DNA from: Boswellia sacra
Lineage: Eukaryota > Streptophyta > Magnoliopsida > Sapindales > Burseraceae
Direction: 5' to 3'
Assembly: GCA_013180625.2 (NCBI GenBank)
Contig: SNVD02013897.1
Location: 248,001-312,000 of the forward strand
Length of the DNA: 64,000 nucleotides
Notes under the pieces: generated by a model
Seen by the model: only the letters and a program-made list of their open reading frames with translations
Told to the model about the DNA's origin: nothing
Database searches by the model: none
In this document: positions 36,262 to 47,236 of the stretch, in pieces
Layout: the number at the start of each line of letters is the position of its first letter
Position numbering within the stretch: position 1 is the first letter of the stretch
Translations under genes and position numbers: made by a program

Positions 36262-36620
36262 ATTACGCAAATAAATATAAATGAGAAAAAACTAAATTAA
36301 CATATAAAAAAGAACATTAAAAAAGAAAACCTCCCTAAAATTCCACAAACCACGATTCAAATAAAAAAGGAGTATAAAAAATTAACACATAATAGGATAC
36401 CGATAACTAAATTATTCGTGTCGTAATCATGTCGTGCTCGCATGTCATGACCCAAATTGCCACCCTTAATTACGCAAATAAATATAAATGAGAAAAAACT
36501 AAATTAACATATAAAAAAGAACATTAAAAAAGAAAACCTCCCTAAAATTCCACAAACCACGATTCAAATAAAAAAGGAGTATAAAAAATTAACACATAAT
36601 AGGACACCGATAACTAAATT
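36207..36620. repeat. 207-bp tandem duplication
   Basis: Unit 36207-36413 is repeated almost perfectly at 36414-36620, both starting ATTCGTGTCGTAATCATGTC. Only a few single-base differences are seen. The unit spans the right end of the hAT-like element and adjacent host DNA, so the second copy carries a detached element end. Confidence 0.9.
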
Positions 36621-37842
36621 AATTCCCAATTTTGGAAGGATAAACCCAACAATATTAATTAACAAAAATGATTTACCGTCAAAGGACCTTATTCCTTTAT
36701 TATTCTTTATTAAATAGTAGGATATGTGCATAACATAGCAACTAATTACTATCAAATAAAGAAACAATCAAGTAAGTTAGACACAACTTTGGGGTTTAGC
36801 TACGTACAGTTGATGTATTATATATCAAATTTTGAAATTATATAAAAGTTATAAATAAGTGTATAAAAGTTGTTAATGAGTGTATAAAAGTTCAAAAGTT
36901 ATATGTACAACTTTTATAAATTCACTTATAACTTTTATATACTTATTTATAATTTTTACGTAATTTTAGAAAATTGATATGCTATATACCAACTTTTACA
37001 CAAAGATGGTGTTGGTGGTGATGACGATGGAGATGGGGTATTTAAGTGCGGTGCAACGGTTTTTGAATTAGTTTTTGATCACTTTTAATTTAATTAAGTT
37101 GAAGGAGAAATTTTATATTATTTTTTAATTATTATCAGTAAATTATTTATTTTTAAATAAGATTGTCATAGTAATTGTCAGTGATAGCAGTAATCACAGC
37201 CATAATCAGTAATTTAATCCTTTTATCTACGTTATATAAAAGATAAGCTGTGTTGGATTTTATTAAAATAAGTAAAATAAATTATAATTTTCTTTTGCGT
37301 AAATAACTTTTCTTTTTCTTTGTTGTTGTTTTGTGGATGGTGAGTTGTTGATGAATGTTTGAGGTCATGCTGCTGTGGGGTGCCGGTGACAGCGTTGTTG
37401 ATAGTGATACAGTTGTGATGTCGTGATGATATGAGAGTGGCAGTGGGTAGCAAAGATGATGCAGGACGTGGTAGACGACGAAGATGGAAAATACATATTA
37501 AAAGCATTTATACCTAAAATCATTACAACAATTCTAACCTTTATAATCATTTAAGCCATCTTTGATATGAATAAGAATTTTTTAAATATATTCATAAAAT
37601 AAACAGATTTATATTATTCCTTGAGTACTATGTAGATAATGTTTTATTTTTGTTGAATATTATTATACTCTTTATATCTTTTTCCTTCCTGTCAAGTCTT
37701 TTGGCTCGTTGAGAAGTCGACGAGACCAAACAAGAAGTTTGAATCTCTTGTTTAATCTTTCGAAATTTTACTTCCATTATTAATATTTTAACATGATTGT
37801 TTGGCTTACTGACGAATACAACTCTATGTTGTGGTCCAGGAT
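36621..37842. other. Spacer, partly duplicated, no gene seen
   Basis: 36300-36780 is similar to 26985-27260. At about 36850-36990 short words such as TATAAAAGTT recur in both orientations. From 37010 to 37480 are GATGATG/GTTGTTG-rich stretches that give spurious His/Thr-rich frames. No credible gene was identified. Confidence 0.5.
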
Positions 37843-38433
37843 CAGCCTCTCAATAAACTGCTTCTGTTAACTCTCCCGCAACAAAACCTGCTACTTATCG
37901 TCCAACACATACCAAACAGGCAGCTGCTATTCTGGCAGAGGTATATGCATACCACATATTGACACAAATTCATTTTTTTCTTAGTAAAGGATGATATAAT
38001 TGCTATTTTTAGTAGTCTGATGTAATCCATTGAATTATTATTTGAATTTGACCATCAATATTACAGTATAGTTAATCAATTGACATCCTCAACGCTCCCA
38101 AAACTATTTGTAGTTTATGCGGCTCTTTCATTACTGGTGAACTTGTAATTGTACTGAATATTTATTGCTTTATGTGGTTCTCAACGGTTTTAATGATTTT
38201 GTAACGCATCTACTTGGACAGAGTCCTATCTACACTCTATACTGTAACGCAGTAAGTACACCCTTTTCTTCCATATCTACACTCCATCTACGTAGCTTGT
38301 GTTAACACAATGGTAATTTGCTCATTGTATGTCACTTCAATTCAGAGAAATGAGCAAAAATGCTCTAACAAACAAGAAGCAAAGGGGGAAACAGGAGAAA
38401 AAGGAAGCTGAGGCTGCTGCCAGTGGTTCATGA
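37843..38433 (+). pseudogene. eIF2A gene 3' fragment
   Basis: Two exon-like blocks encode the C-terminal tail of plant eukaryotic initiation factor 2A, a WD-repeat protein that delivers initiator tRNA. Block 1 follows an acceptor (GTCCAG) and reads ASVNSPATKPATYRPTHTKQ then AAAILAE, ending at a GTATAT donor near 37941. An in-frame TAA lies just before it. Block 2, after CAATTCAG at about 38344, reads EMSKNALTNKKQRGKQEKKE then AEAAASGS and a stop at about 38433. The family's usual LFGES-type codons between the blocks are missing. No beta-propeller sequence is found upstream, so this is a truncated duplicate. Recognition is from memory of the KPA-YRPPHA and SKNAL-NKKKR motifs. Confidence 0.65.
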
Positions 38434-38759
38434 CTAATGGAGAATTGGAATTGCTGTCAATCGCCACGCAGTCGCTCTCTGTAAAAATGTAATTTTGGCA
38501 TTGAGAGGAAGCTGGAAGAAACAAGTAGCAAGATTTTACTGCATTGTTCTTATGTTTCGATGAGAAAACGAGTTGACTTTTGCTTATTTCAGCAAATGAT
38601 TCTGCCTGCATTGAAGGACTCAACATGTAAATCATATTTACAAGAGTTACCAAGAAAATGGATTAATACAATTTATTGTGGGATCACTCTTAATTTGAAA
38701 TGAACACCAAATTTTGAGCCTACTGATCCACGGAATTTTCCGATTTTCAAAGGTCTCAG

Positions 38760-39146
38760 ATGAAGAGTAAGTTTTCCGATTTTCAAAACACAATTGGAGA
38801 ACTGCATGATTTAAGCGTTGCTTTAGATGTGGAAATTTATCCAGAAATCAATAGCCTAAAAAATTTATCAGATTCTTATTTCCTGCTCAGTGCTACAACT
38901 ATGAAAATGTTTCTAGATCGACAAGAAGTAATTTTAACACAATTCCTTTTGGACAGTGGCACTAACAATTATTTGAATGAGATGATTGAATTATTAGAAC
39001 GACTTTGTTTTATTTTAATCAGAAATGATGTAGCATATACATTTGTTCTGAATACCATGTATAGTCATGCCATTCAGAGAAATGGAATGGAGGACATAGA
39101 ATTCCCAACAAATAAATACTTCCGAAAGTTCCCAACAAGACAGTGA
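38760..39146 (+). CDS. Unrecognised 128-aa open reading frame
   Basis: An uninterrupted frame from ATG at 38760 to a stop at 39144-39146. The predicted protein is rich in Leu, Ile, Phe and Asn with probable helices (for example LSDSYFLLSATTMKMFLDRQ and LLERLCFILIRNDVAYTFVL). There is no signal peptide, zinc motif or clear membrane segment. A short repeat TTTTCCGATTTTCAAA occurs just before and just after the start. It sits between an eIF2A fragment and an mL43 pseudogene and may be one exon of a decayed gene or a chance frame. I do not recognise its family. Confidence 0.25.
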   Translation: MKSKFSDFQNTIGELHDLSVALDVEIYPEINSLKNLSDSYFLLSATTMKMFLDRQEVILTQFLLDSGTNNYLNEMIELLERLCFILIRNDVAYTFVLNTMYSHAIQRNGMEDIEFPTNKYFRKFPTRQ

Positions 39147-39189
39147 ACCAAAAGTTCCACAGAATTGTTAGGATGAATAAAAAAATAAC

Positions 39190-39420
39190 TAAGAAGAAAC
39201 AAACTACAACGAGCTTCTTCCGGGGTTATTTTCAACTCCGTAAAAATTTCAGATTGATTTCTTGAACACTAGGGTGCTTGGTTACGTGACTGGTCTTCAG
39301 TTTTAGAAACAAACCACAAGGACTTCTTATGAGGTTATTTTCTTGCCCTCAATATTTCACATCCGCTGTCCATGTACCTTGAACACTAGGGTGTTTGGTC
39401 ACATGCCTAGTCCTCAGTTT
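39190..39420 (-). repeat. Tandem duplication of the mL43 3' end
   Basis: The last codons and 3' flank of the mL43 pseudogene are present twice, at about 39310-39420 and 39190-39305. Both copies carry TTGAACACTAGGGTG and GGTTATTTTC. The outer copy still encodes KTSHVTKHPSVQ on the minus strand. Confidence 0.75.
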
Positions 39421-41990
39421 TACAACCTTTCTTCCCAATGCATTCCTTAGCTTTGTTGCTTCAAGAAGAATGTCTTCAGGACTCATATTCTTCACACATA
39501 ATACACACTAATTTCTGTTCCCTGAGCATGTGGTAATGGAAAACCTTTACAATACTGAGAGCAGAGTTCAAGAAACAAACAAATATGCGCCCACATGTTG
39601 AGAGGAAAGGGTGTGCAAGAGTGATAGAATCTATCAGCCTCAATCAAAACCTCCTATTAGATTCACCTACTCTATATTACAAAAAATAGGAAAGGTGGAA
39701 AGATGAGGTGGCAGACGTTTATTTCTTTTTGTTATCTTTCTATTTTCTGTTTTGAATAAAAGCTGGAATTGGTTTTGTGTCTGCTGAGCTGGAAGGGGGG
39801 CTGAGTTCGTTAGAGAATAGGGAATTGGTTTTGTGTCATGCTGAGCTGGAAAGGGGGGGCTGAGTTCGTTAGAGAATATTAAGGGAAAGGTAGGAGAGAG
39901 AGAGTGGAGTCAGTTATGAAATTGTGTAGAGCTTTGCTCATGGTAGAGCTAGCAGACCTCTCGAAAGTCTACTGCCTTACTCTACTGAATCTCTAAGTTT
40001 CTGGAATATAGAAAAGTGAATTCTGTATATTTGTTACTCTAGGTGTTGCTACCCTTACTTCTCTTCTACGTTACTGTTCTGGTTTGAAAATTGTGCTGTC
40101 TGTGTAAAATTGTGTTGTGTGTGTGTGAAGTAGAATCTACCAAAGAGAGAGAGAGCACTTAGTGTATAATGCCTTCAAATGTGGATGCTGACCACAGATA
40201 AGCTCAGTAACCACCTCTAGTTGAGGGTTACTCTCTTTAAATTTTGGCAAATTAGACTCCATAAATGCCCTGACCCAACAATAAGAGAAAGTTAATCAGT
40301 AACATGAGTATTAAAAAAAAATGATATCAAAAGAATTCAAACATTGCAGTAACAATCTTTCAGTAACAAAAGGATAGGTTTTGACATTATACAGATTAGA
40401 TTAGCTAACTAAGCTACATGCGTAACAAAAGAAAAGGACAAGGGAAGGGAGATAACCCAACACATTGAAATGATGGCCAAACCAAAATTAAATAAATATA
40501 ATGCTTTCTCTAGCTACAATGATATTTACACAAATATTCAATATGGAACTGTTTTTCAACTTTTGGCCCAAAGATTTTTGTGGAATTCAACATGAATATA
40601 ATACGATTACTCATTCTACAAAAAGAAATGATTAACATTTTACCTGAAACATAGCAAAAAAATTGGACAAGGAGAATAACCAATAACACATTAAGCATTA
40701 AAAAAAATAAAAAGGTGCGCACTACTTCATTTCTCATCTCCTTTCACTTCTTTCATGAACAAGTAGGTGCCTCACAAAGTGCTTATTGTTTAAGAATACA
40801 CATAAACATGGTTCCAAATCATACCTATGCCCCTACTACTTCCTCCCATCACAATAGCTCACAATCAGCTTTTGAAGTTGCCAAACACCTCTTAAGGCCA
40901 TCTGAACTACAAAACATATTCATCAATGAGAAATATTAGTAAATCAAGAGAAAAAATTCCTCATTGAACCAACAAATATATATACTTTATGAGTATCGAA
41001 ATTAACTGGACCTCTTACGTTGTCAAAAAATAAATAAATGACTTCTGGACTTTCTTTCGTATGCAAATTTCCATAAGAGTTCAAATTACAATCCAAACAA
41101 AATACTTATCTACTCTAAATACAAGAATATTAAAACAAAAGTAAAAAATGTTTTCCTCTGAAGTTTCCCCTTAAGTTTCAGTTTGCACATTCGCCTTTCT
41201 TATTTTTATTGCAATTCAAAGATAAAAGATTAAAAAAAAAAAAAGCACCTGAGTCAGATCATAACTACAATCTAAATGAATTATCAAAAAAAAAAAAAAA
41301 CTCCTTTTATTGCCTTTCAACTTCGACTAAACCCAGTAAAAAGTAACTCCCTCCTAATTGTTTGATTAACACATGATTATGATATTAAAGGTTCCAAAAA
41401 TTAAAACCCTTTAATCTAACCATAAAGAGCAAACAACAACTAAACAAGGTCATTCCACTTATCTCAATTTAACAACCCGAAATATTGGATTTAAACAACA
41501 ATGAGAGGTCTTATTGTGCAATAAAAACTGAGAATTAACAAGAAGAGAAAAGCTATGATGATTAGACACAGCCTGCGGTAGCCAAACGGAGTCTAAAAAG
41601 CCAACAGAAAAAACATGAATCTCTAGAATCTAAGCGAACAAATATGCAAAAACATCGAAAAATCAACGATAATGACCGAAAGTTTGTATCTTGGGTGGTG
41701 ATGAAGCCGCAGGCTGTTGCTCCAAATGCTATTTGCTTCAATCAATTGGAAAATGAATTTAGAAGGGAAATAAGTTAAAGAAAGAGAGCTTACGTTGGAT
41801 GGTAGATGGCGGTGACGCAGTAACTCTCAGTGGCCGGTGAGAAGTCTGAAAGGAGGAGGTGGATTTACAGGCCATAAAGCGATATGGTATAGAGTGCTCT
41901 GGGTTTTGAGTTTTGAAGAGGGTTAAATTGATAATTTCGGTATTGTAGAGGAGATGTTTGGATGTTTGTACAGGGGATTTTTTTTTTAAC
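39349..41990 (-). pseudogene. Mitochondrial ribosomal protein mL43 (L51/S25/CI-B8 family), unprocessed pseudogene
   Basis: Exon-like blocks on the minus strand follow the order of the plant mL43 gene, a mitoribosome large-subunit protein. A leader exon lies at about 41794-41990 with a GTAAGC donor. Exon 2 (40825-40901) starts MALRGVWQLQKLIVSYCD, but a 2-base loss then shifts the frame where WGGSSRGI is expected. Exon 3 (40159-40269) reads AFMESNLPKFKESNPQLEVV then TELICGQHPHLKALYT. Exon 4 (39349-39521) has an in-frame TAG a few codons in, then VKNMSPEDILLEATKLRNAL and GRKVVKLRTRHVTKHPSVQG, ending TWTADVKY-stop. Introns are retained, so it is a DNA-level duplicate, not a processed copy. The exon 3 donor is also doubtful. 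Assembly error is the alternative to pseudogenisation. Confidence 0.75.
39768..39879. repeat. Two-copy tandem repeat of about 60 bp in an mL43 intron
   Basis: Two adjacent units begin GGAATTGGTTTTGTGTC and end CTGAGTTCGTTAGAGAATA, differing by a few bases and the length of a G run. Confidence 0.8.
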
Positions 41991-43654
41991 ATAAAAATAA
42001 TAAAATAAGATGACCTATTCGTGGAAAACGCCTTATCATCATTTCCTATTAATTTTATAACGACTTTATTATTTCATTATTACAAATAATTTTCTTAATA
42101 TTAAGTTAAAATTACGAAATTACATACTTATATGTGTCTCTCTCTCTATATATATATATTCTAATTTGTCTTTCACATCATTTATAAGATATATAAATAA
42201 ACAGCAAAATTTTTTAAAGCCACTTAAATAAGTTGATTTATTATTTTTTTTGAAATCAATTAATGCCAACGATATTATAATATGTAAAATATAATCATAG
42301 GTAATAAGTATATACATGCTAATTAATGGTTTCCGATTTGTGAAAACAAAATACTACTTAAATTTGGGTAGCTTTATTTATTTATTCTCTACTTTTCATT
42401 GCACAATACTCAATCTCTAATCTAGAAAAGGCAAAATTATCGAATCAAAAGATTTACATTTTTTTATTGTAAGACAGATAATTATAGTGATGATTTTGAT
42501 GATAAAAAAGGGTTAATATAATAGTAGGGGTTATATGAAAAACCTAAAATAGATAAGATTAAAGATTAATAGATTTAAACGATAAAGATAAAAATGAAGA
42601 TTTATATTCAAAATAATATATCCCCTAATTGCACCCACTCAATAACTAAATAATCACATTTAATATTTTTATTATAATTTCATCTTATTTAAAGTTTTTT
42701 AGTTCAGGACCTGCTGTTTCGAAAATAGCTTTTTTACCCTATCATGTTTGTCTAGTAACAGTAAACAATGGAAAAGCTAACGACTTAGGTGTATAATTAT
42801 AATCTTATACTAAAATATGATTGCAATGACTTTTATACCCTCCTAGATATATATTCTTAGTTATTAAATTATTAATTAAAAAATTTATTATAATAATAAA
42901 ATATATAAAACAAAAAACTCCTCTCTCCCTCCTCAACAATATTTCTTCGCTTCCATCTCTCTCTTGTCACCGTCTCTGTTACTATCCACTGTCAATCACT
43001 GGTAAGTGGTATCTCACCCCCAGCACCGGACCATAGATTAAGCCCTCCTACAATTTTCCCCAACCCTAAAAACCCGCCAAAAACCCTTCAAAATCCACAA
43101 AACCCGAATAGATTCCACCATCAACCATCCCTCCGCCGCGAGTCCACCATCGCTGCCCTTCCCAAAAGTCTCACAAGCACACATCAAAATCCAAGAGTCC
43201 TCATCGGTCATTCGTCATTGGAGATCGCCAGTTCATCGCTTGAGTTGAGTTGTTATGGGGTTGATTCGACAATTTAGTGTAGAAGCACAAAAGAATAGCT
43301 TCTCCCAATGCCCGCCAGTAGTTTTGTGCAAATGTAGTTTCGTTGATGATGTTGTTGACAATTTGTGGTAGTCTTTTTGTTTGTTTGTTTTTTTTTTTTT
43401 TTAACGGTGGTGTGTCCCATTACAATGGGCTTTTGGGTTGGGATTGTGGTTTATATGTTAGAGATGGCGGGGATAGTGATTTGAAGTGGTGCATTGCAGG
43501 AATTCAATTTTGGGGTGCTATTGGTTTAGGGTATTTTTTAGGTAAATTAGTAGAGTTCTTGGGAATCTCAAAAGTGATGATTACGTTAAAAGGAATGCCT
43601 TTTAGTGAGTTGCTGGTAAAAAGGTTTAATGAGAAAAAGAGAGATATTTAAGCT
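41991..43654 (+). other. Spacer with an unrecognised 102-aa frame (43343-43651)
   Basis: Mostly AT-rich. At 42900-43250 a C-rich stretch without a long frame looks like a leader or decayed exon. The 102-aa frame at 43343-43651 begins with a Phe run encoded by poly-T and continues VSHYNGLLGWDCGLYVRDGG, then GIQFWGAIGLGYFLGKLVEF. A GCATTGCAG acceptor-like site lies near 43500, so the last third could be an exon. I do not recognise it. Confidence 0.25.
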
Positions 43655-44935
43655 GTGTTTGATGTACAATATAGTATACGATTATATGATTTTTATTGTA
43701 ACGAATAATATTATATAGAATTGTAATATATAACATTGAGTAAATTTTATATTATGTTTAATTTATCACTGTATTACATAAATGCTATATAATACTATAT
43801 TTAATAAAACATTAGATTGGATTGTATTAAATTTTAATAATAAATTAAAATATTTTAAAAATTATAAATTATAAATGTCAATAAAAAAATTCAGAAATTC
43901 ATACTTAAATAAAATTACATTTATTTTAGTATAAATAAAATTATCTTCATTTTTTAATTTATTTTTTTATTAAAATATAGTAATAATATAAAATAACAAA
44001 TTAAAAATTTAAGCCACATTTTAAAAAAAGATTTTGGACTAAATACATAAAAATGTTAAAAAAATATATTATTCCAAATTTTAATCGATATAAAATCCAA
44101 TTCTTCAAATATAGATAAAAAAGACAATTGTACAAAAAAAATTCCAAAAAACAGAGAAATTCAAGATGATGTCTTTCCTTCTCCTTCTTTCTCTTTCTTT
44201 CTCTTTCCTCTGTTACTTTTTTTTCCCTTCTTTCTTCTTCTACTTTCTTCCTCTCCCTTTTTTTTCTCTTCTTTCTCCTTCCACTTTCTTTCCGTCCCTT
44301 TTTTTCCCTTTCTTCTCCCATAAATGTGATTTTGCAGATTAACCAACACCCACACAAACACCAAATCTAATTGTTTTTTGCACCAGTGACCCCATACAAC
44401 CCAGCCACCACCAACACAAACAGGCAATAAAAATTAAAAAAATGGAAAATAACAAATTTATGGTAACCAAGCAAAAAAGGATTATGAAATTATATCTTTT
44501 GGTTATATTGGGCGCTAGAAGTTGGGTGTTAGGATGGAGATTTCGTAGCTGGAGCCGGTGGTTGTGGGGGAGTTGACGGTAGCGGTGGGAAAGGAAGGGA
44601 GGAGGTCTTTGAGAGATGTGTAGGACTGAGAAGAAGATTTGAGAGAGAGGAGCTAGTAGGATGATGATGATGATGATGCTGTGGAGCTTTGGCAGGCTAG
44701 AGTGAGAAAAGAGATTGAAGAAAGAGTAGTGAGAGGCTAGAAGAAATTTTATATAAACAGTAGTTATTCGGCCTTAACCAAGGATCCCCCATGATAAGTT
44801 TTGTTGCCTTTATACATTTCTTATGCAGTCTCTTACAATTCTATCCCTACTTAAATTCCACCCAAACATAACAAAAATCAAACCTTTTACAAACAGGCCC
44901 CTCTATACAATACTATACGGGTCACCAAATAAGTC
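43655..44935. mobile_element. Candidate TIR element carrying a gene fragment
   Basis: The left end GTGTTTGATGTACAATATAG pairs with the inverted right end near 44905-44935 at about 15 of 20 core positions (TTTG-TG--C--TATAGTAT). Inside are AT-rich sequence, a pyrimidine-rich tract (44170-44310) that yields spurious Lys/Glu/Arg-rich minus-strand frames, and a host-gene fragment at 44510-44700. Ends and target duplication are not firm. Confidence 0.35.
44510..44700 (-). pseudogene. Fragment of a small plant protein gene (SYTSLKDLLP motif)
   Basis: The minus strand encodes SLKSSSQSYTSLKDLLPSFP followed by TATVNSPTTTGSSYEISI. From memory this resembles the N-terminal exon of short uncharacterised plant proteins with a Y-S/T-L-K-D-I/L-L-P motif, continuing EISI-RNRLVKQAA after an intron. 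Here it runs into a stop soon after EISI, and no second exon is found. It may have been captured by the surrounding inverted-repeat element. The family has no function I can state. Confidence 0.35.
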
Positions 44936-45277
44936 CTTCATATAGAAAAATTGAGTCGGAGAACGCAGTTGAGAACTCATTCAACGAACATAATGTTGTT
45001 ATTTAATTTGCTAAGTTGATGGCGGTGTGCTGTCTTACAATATCTTTTCCACCATAACATTAACATAAATCATCTCCAGTGGTCCCTAGCTTCATTTGAG
45101 GCTTTTAACTCTTTTTTGTAATTTGGTTGGTGAGCCTTTGAGAGCACTTGCGTAGAGACCACTGATATATAAAGCCTTCATGTGCAGCAAGAATCTCAAA
45201 AGAAGGAATTTGGGTTTTATTTTTTTATTTAAATTATTAATTGTTGTCTAATTTGACTTTTTAAGTATAATTAGTTT
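44936..45277. other. Spacer, no gene seen
   Basis: AT-rich with no recognisable gene or transposon end. It leads into the tandem segment starting at about 45278. Confidence 0.5.
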
Positions 45278-47236
45278 AACTTTAGTTTGCATTGATGTAG
45301 ATCATTGTTAATATAAGAAAGTGTACTAGTTTACTCTTTAGTTGTTAGCTTTTCGGGACAAATGTGAGCGACAAAAAAGCTTAGGTGGTGTTTGTTTTCT
45401 TCCACTTATCAATTAACACTTAAAGTGTTTAGATCTAAATCTTAAAATTTTTGTTTGTTTTTCCATTTAGCACTTATTTTAAGTGATAAATCACTTAATT
45501 AAAAAAGTGAAAATTTATCACTTTTTCTTATCACTATTGTTTAAATGAGGTGTTAAAGAAATATCCTTACATATTAAAATAATATAAAGTTTATCCAATT
45601 TTCTAATCATTATTGTCTAAATGAGGTGTTACAAATTTTATTTCATAAATATCCCTACATATTAAAATAATATAAAATTTATCAAAATTTTATTTATGAA
45701 TATTATTTTAATTTATTAAAATGTATTATTTTGATATATTTGTGATTATTTCAGTACTTATTATCAAATTGTTATATTATTTATTACTATATTTATAATT
45801 ATCATATTAAAATATGATAAATATTTTTTATAATTGGTAAACTTTCATTTATTTCTATTAATATTTCAAATTAATGAGCTAATAATACGTTAAATAATAA
45901 CTATTGAAAAATTTGATATCATTATAAGTAGCGAGTTTTAAAATAGACAATATATTTGATATAATTTTATTACATATTATAGGGACAGTTTTATTGAAAC
46001 TTCAAAAGCTATTTATTAGATTACTAAGGACATTTTATTTTATTTAATAGTGTAAATTTAAAGTAAAAAATTAATATTTAATATTGTCAGTTAAAAGATC
46101 ATATTAGTTTTTTTTTCTTTTTAAGTTTATGAAATGGAAAACACTTTAATTAATAGGATTATTCGTCTATGATTCAAAATATGGTCCTCAAAATGTAATA
46201 GATAAAATATTACTCTTACAATTTTGTTTATAGAAATTGATATGGCTTAAACTTGATCTAATTAGAGGAATGAATTTTAAAAATTGATAATGTTAATGGT
46301 ATAGTAGTTATACAATAATATCATATGAGTTTATATAATATAATATTAACTATTTAAATGAAAAAGAATTTTTATTTAATTTTAGTTAATAATTATTTTT
46401 TAAATATTGTAAGAAATATAATATTAATTATTTAAATGAAAAAGAATTTTGATTTAATTTTATTAACTATTTAATTTTTAAATGATTGTGTAAATATAAA
46501 TATAAATATTTTATATTTTAACAAGGGTAAAAAAGTCACATTATAGGTAAAACATTCTCTTTCCACTTTTTTGAAGTGGTATCTAAAAAATTAAATAAAC
46601 ATCCTATTAAGTGGTATAAATTAAGTTCTAAAAAGTGTTTAGATCTAAAAAATATTAAGTGATTGAAATAAACATTATCTTAATCTGAAACAGCGGGTCT
46701 TGATTAAGACTTAATCTCATGGGGTCAAATTTGTTATCCCCCTAAATTTGTAATGGGCCTAATGAGGGAGAACTACATGCTAAATAGAACATCTTCTTAA
46801 AGTTTTCTTTTGAGAGTTGTAACGCCCGGGTCATATGCCCCGCCAAATCCAAGGGCCTATCAAGGGAAAGCACTCGGGCCTTAAACCCAAAACAAATGCT
46901 CATCTAACTTTAGTTTACATTGACGTAGATCATTGTTAACATAAGAAAGATTACTAGTTTACTCTTAGTTGTTAGCTTTTGGGGACAAATGTGAGGGACA
47001 AAAAAGCTTGTTTTGAAACAGCGGGGTCCTGATTCAGACTTAACCTCATGGACCAAATTTGCCATCCCCTAAATTTGTAATGGGCCTAATGAGGGAGAAC
47101 TGGAAGCTAAATAGAACATCTTCTTAGAGCTTTCATTTGAGAGTTGCAACGCCCAGATCATATGCCACGCCAAATCCAAGGGCCTGACCTCAAGGGAAAG
47201 CACTCGGGCCTTAAACCCAAAAGAAATGCTCATCGA
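45278..47236. repeat. Tandem segment of about 330 bp, one copy holding the Harbinger-like insertion
   Basis: Copy 1 is 45278-45380 plus 46683-46905; copy 2 is 46906-47236. Shared words include GTAGATCATTGTTAA, GGGCCTAATGAGGGAGAACT and GGGAAAGCACTCGGGCCTTA. Copy 2 reads straight across the insertion point (AAAAAAGCTTGTTTTGAAACAG), an empty site. Words such as TAACGCCCGGG suggest that the segment itself may be old LTR sequence. Confidence 0.85.
45384..46679. mobile_element. PIF/Harbinger-like non-autonomous element (1296 bp)
   Basis: The left end GGTGGTGTTTGTTTT pairs with the inverted right end GATAATGTTTATTT at about 10 of 14 positions. TTA flanks it on both sides (45381-45383, 46680-46682), the usual PIF/Harbinger target duplication. 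Longer inner inverted words include AAAGTGTTTAGATCTAAA near both ends. No transposase is visible. The flanking DNA exists a second time, without the insertion, at 46906-47236, which confirms the boundaries. Confidence 0.75.

Noticed and set aside
38342..38653. 103-aa minus-strand frame
   Set aside because: It overlaps the eIF2A tail on the opposite strand, which explains the sequence better.
44001..44427. Long Lys/Glu/Arg-rich minus-strand frames
   Set aside because: They come from a pyrimidine-rich simple tract (TTCTTTC-like) and have no protein features beyond the repeat.
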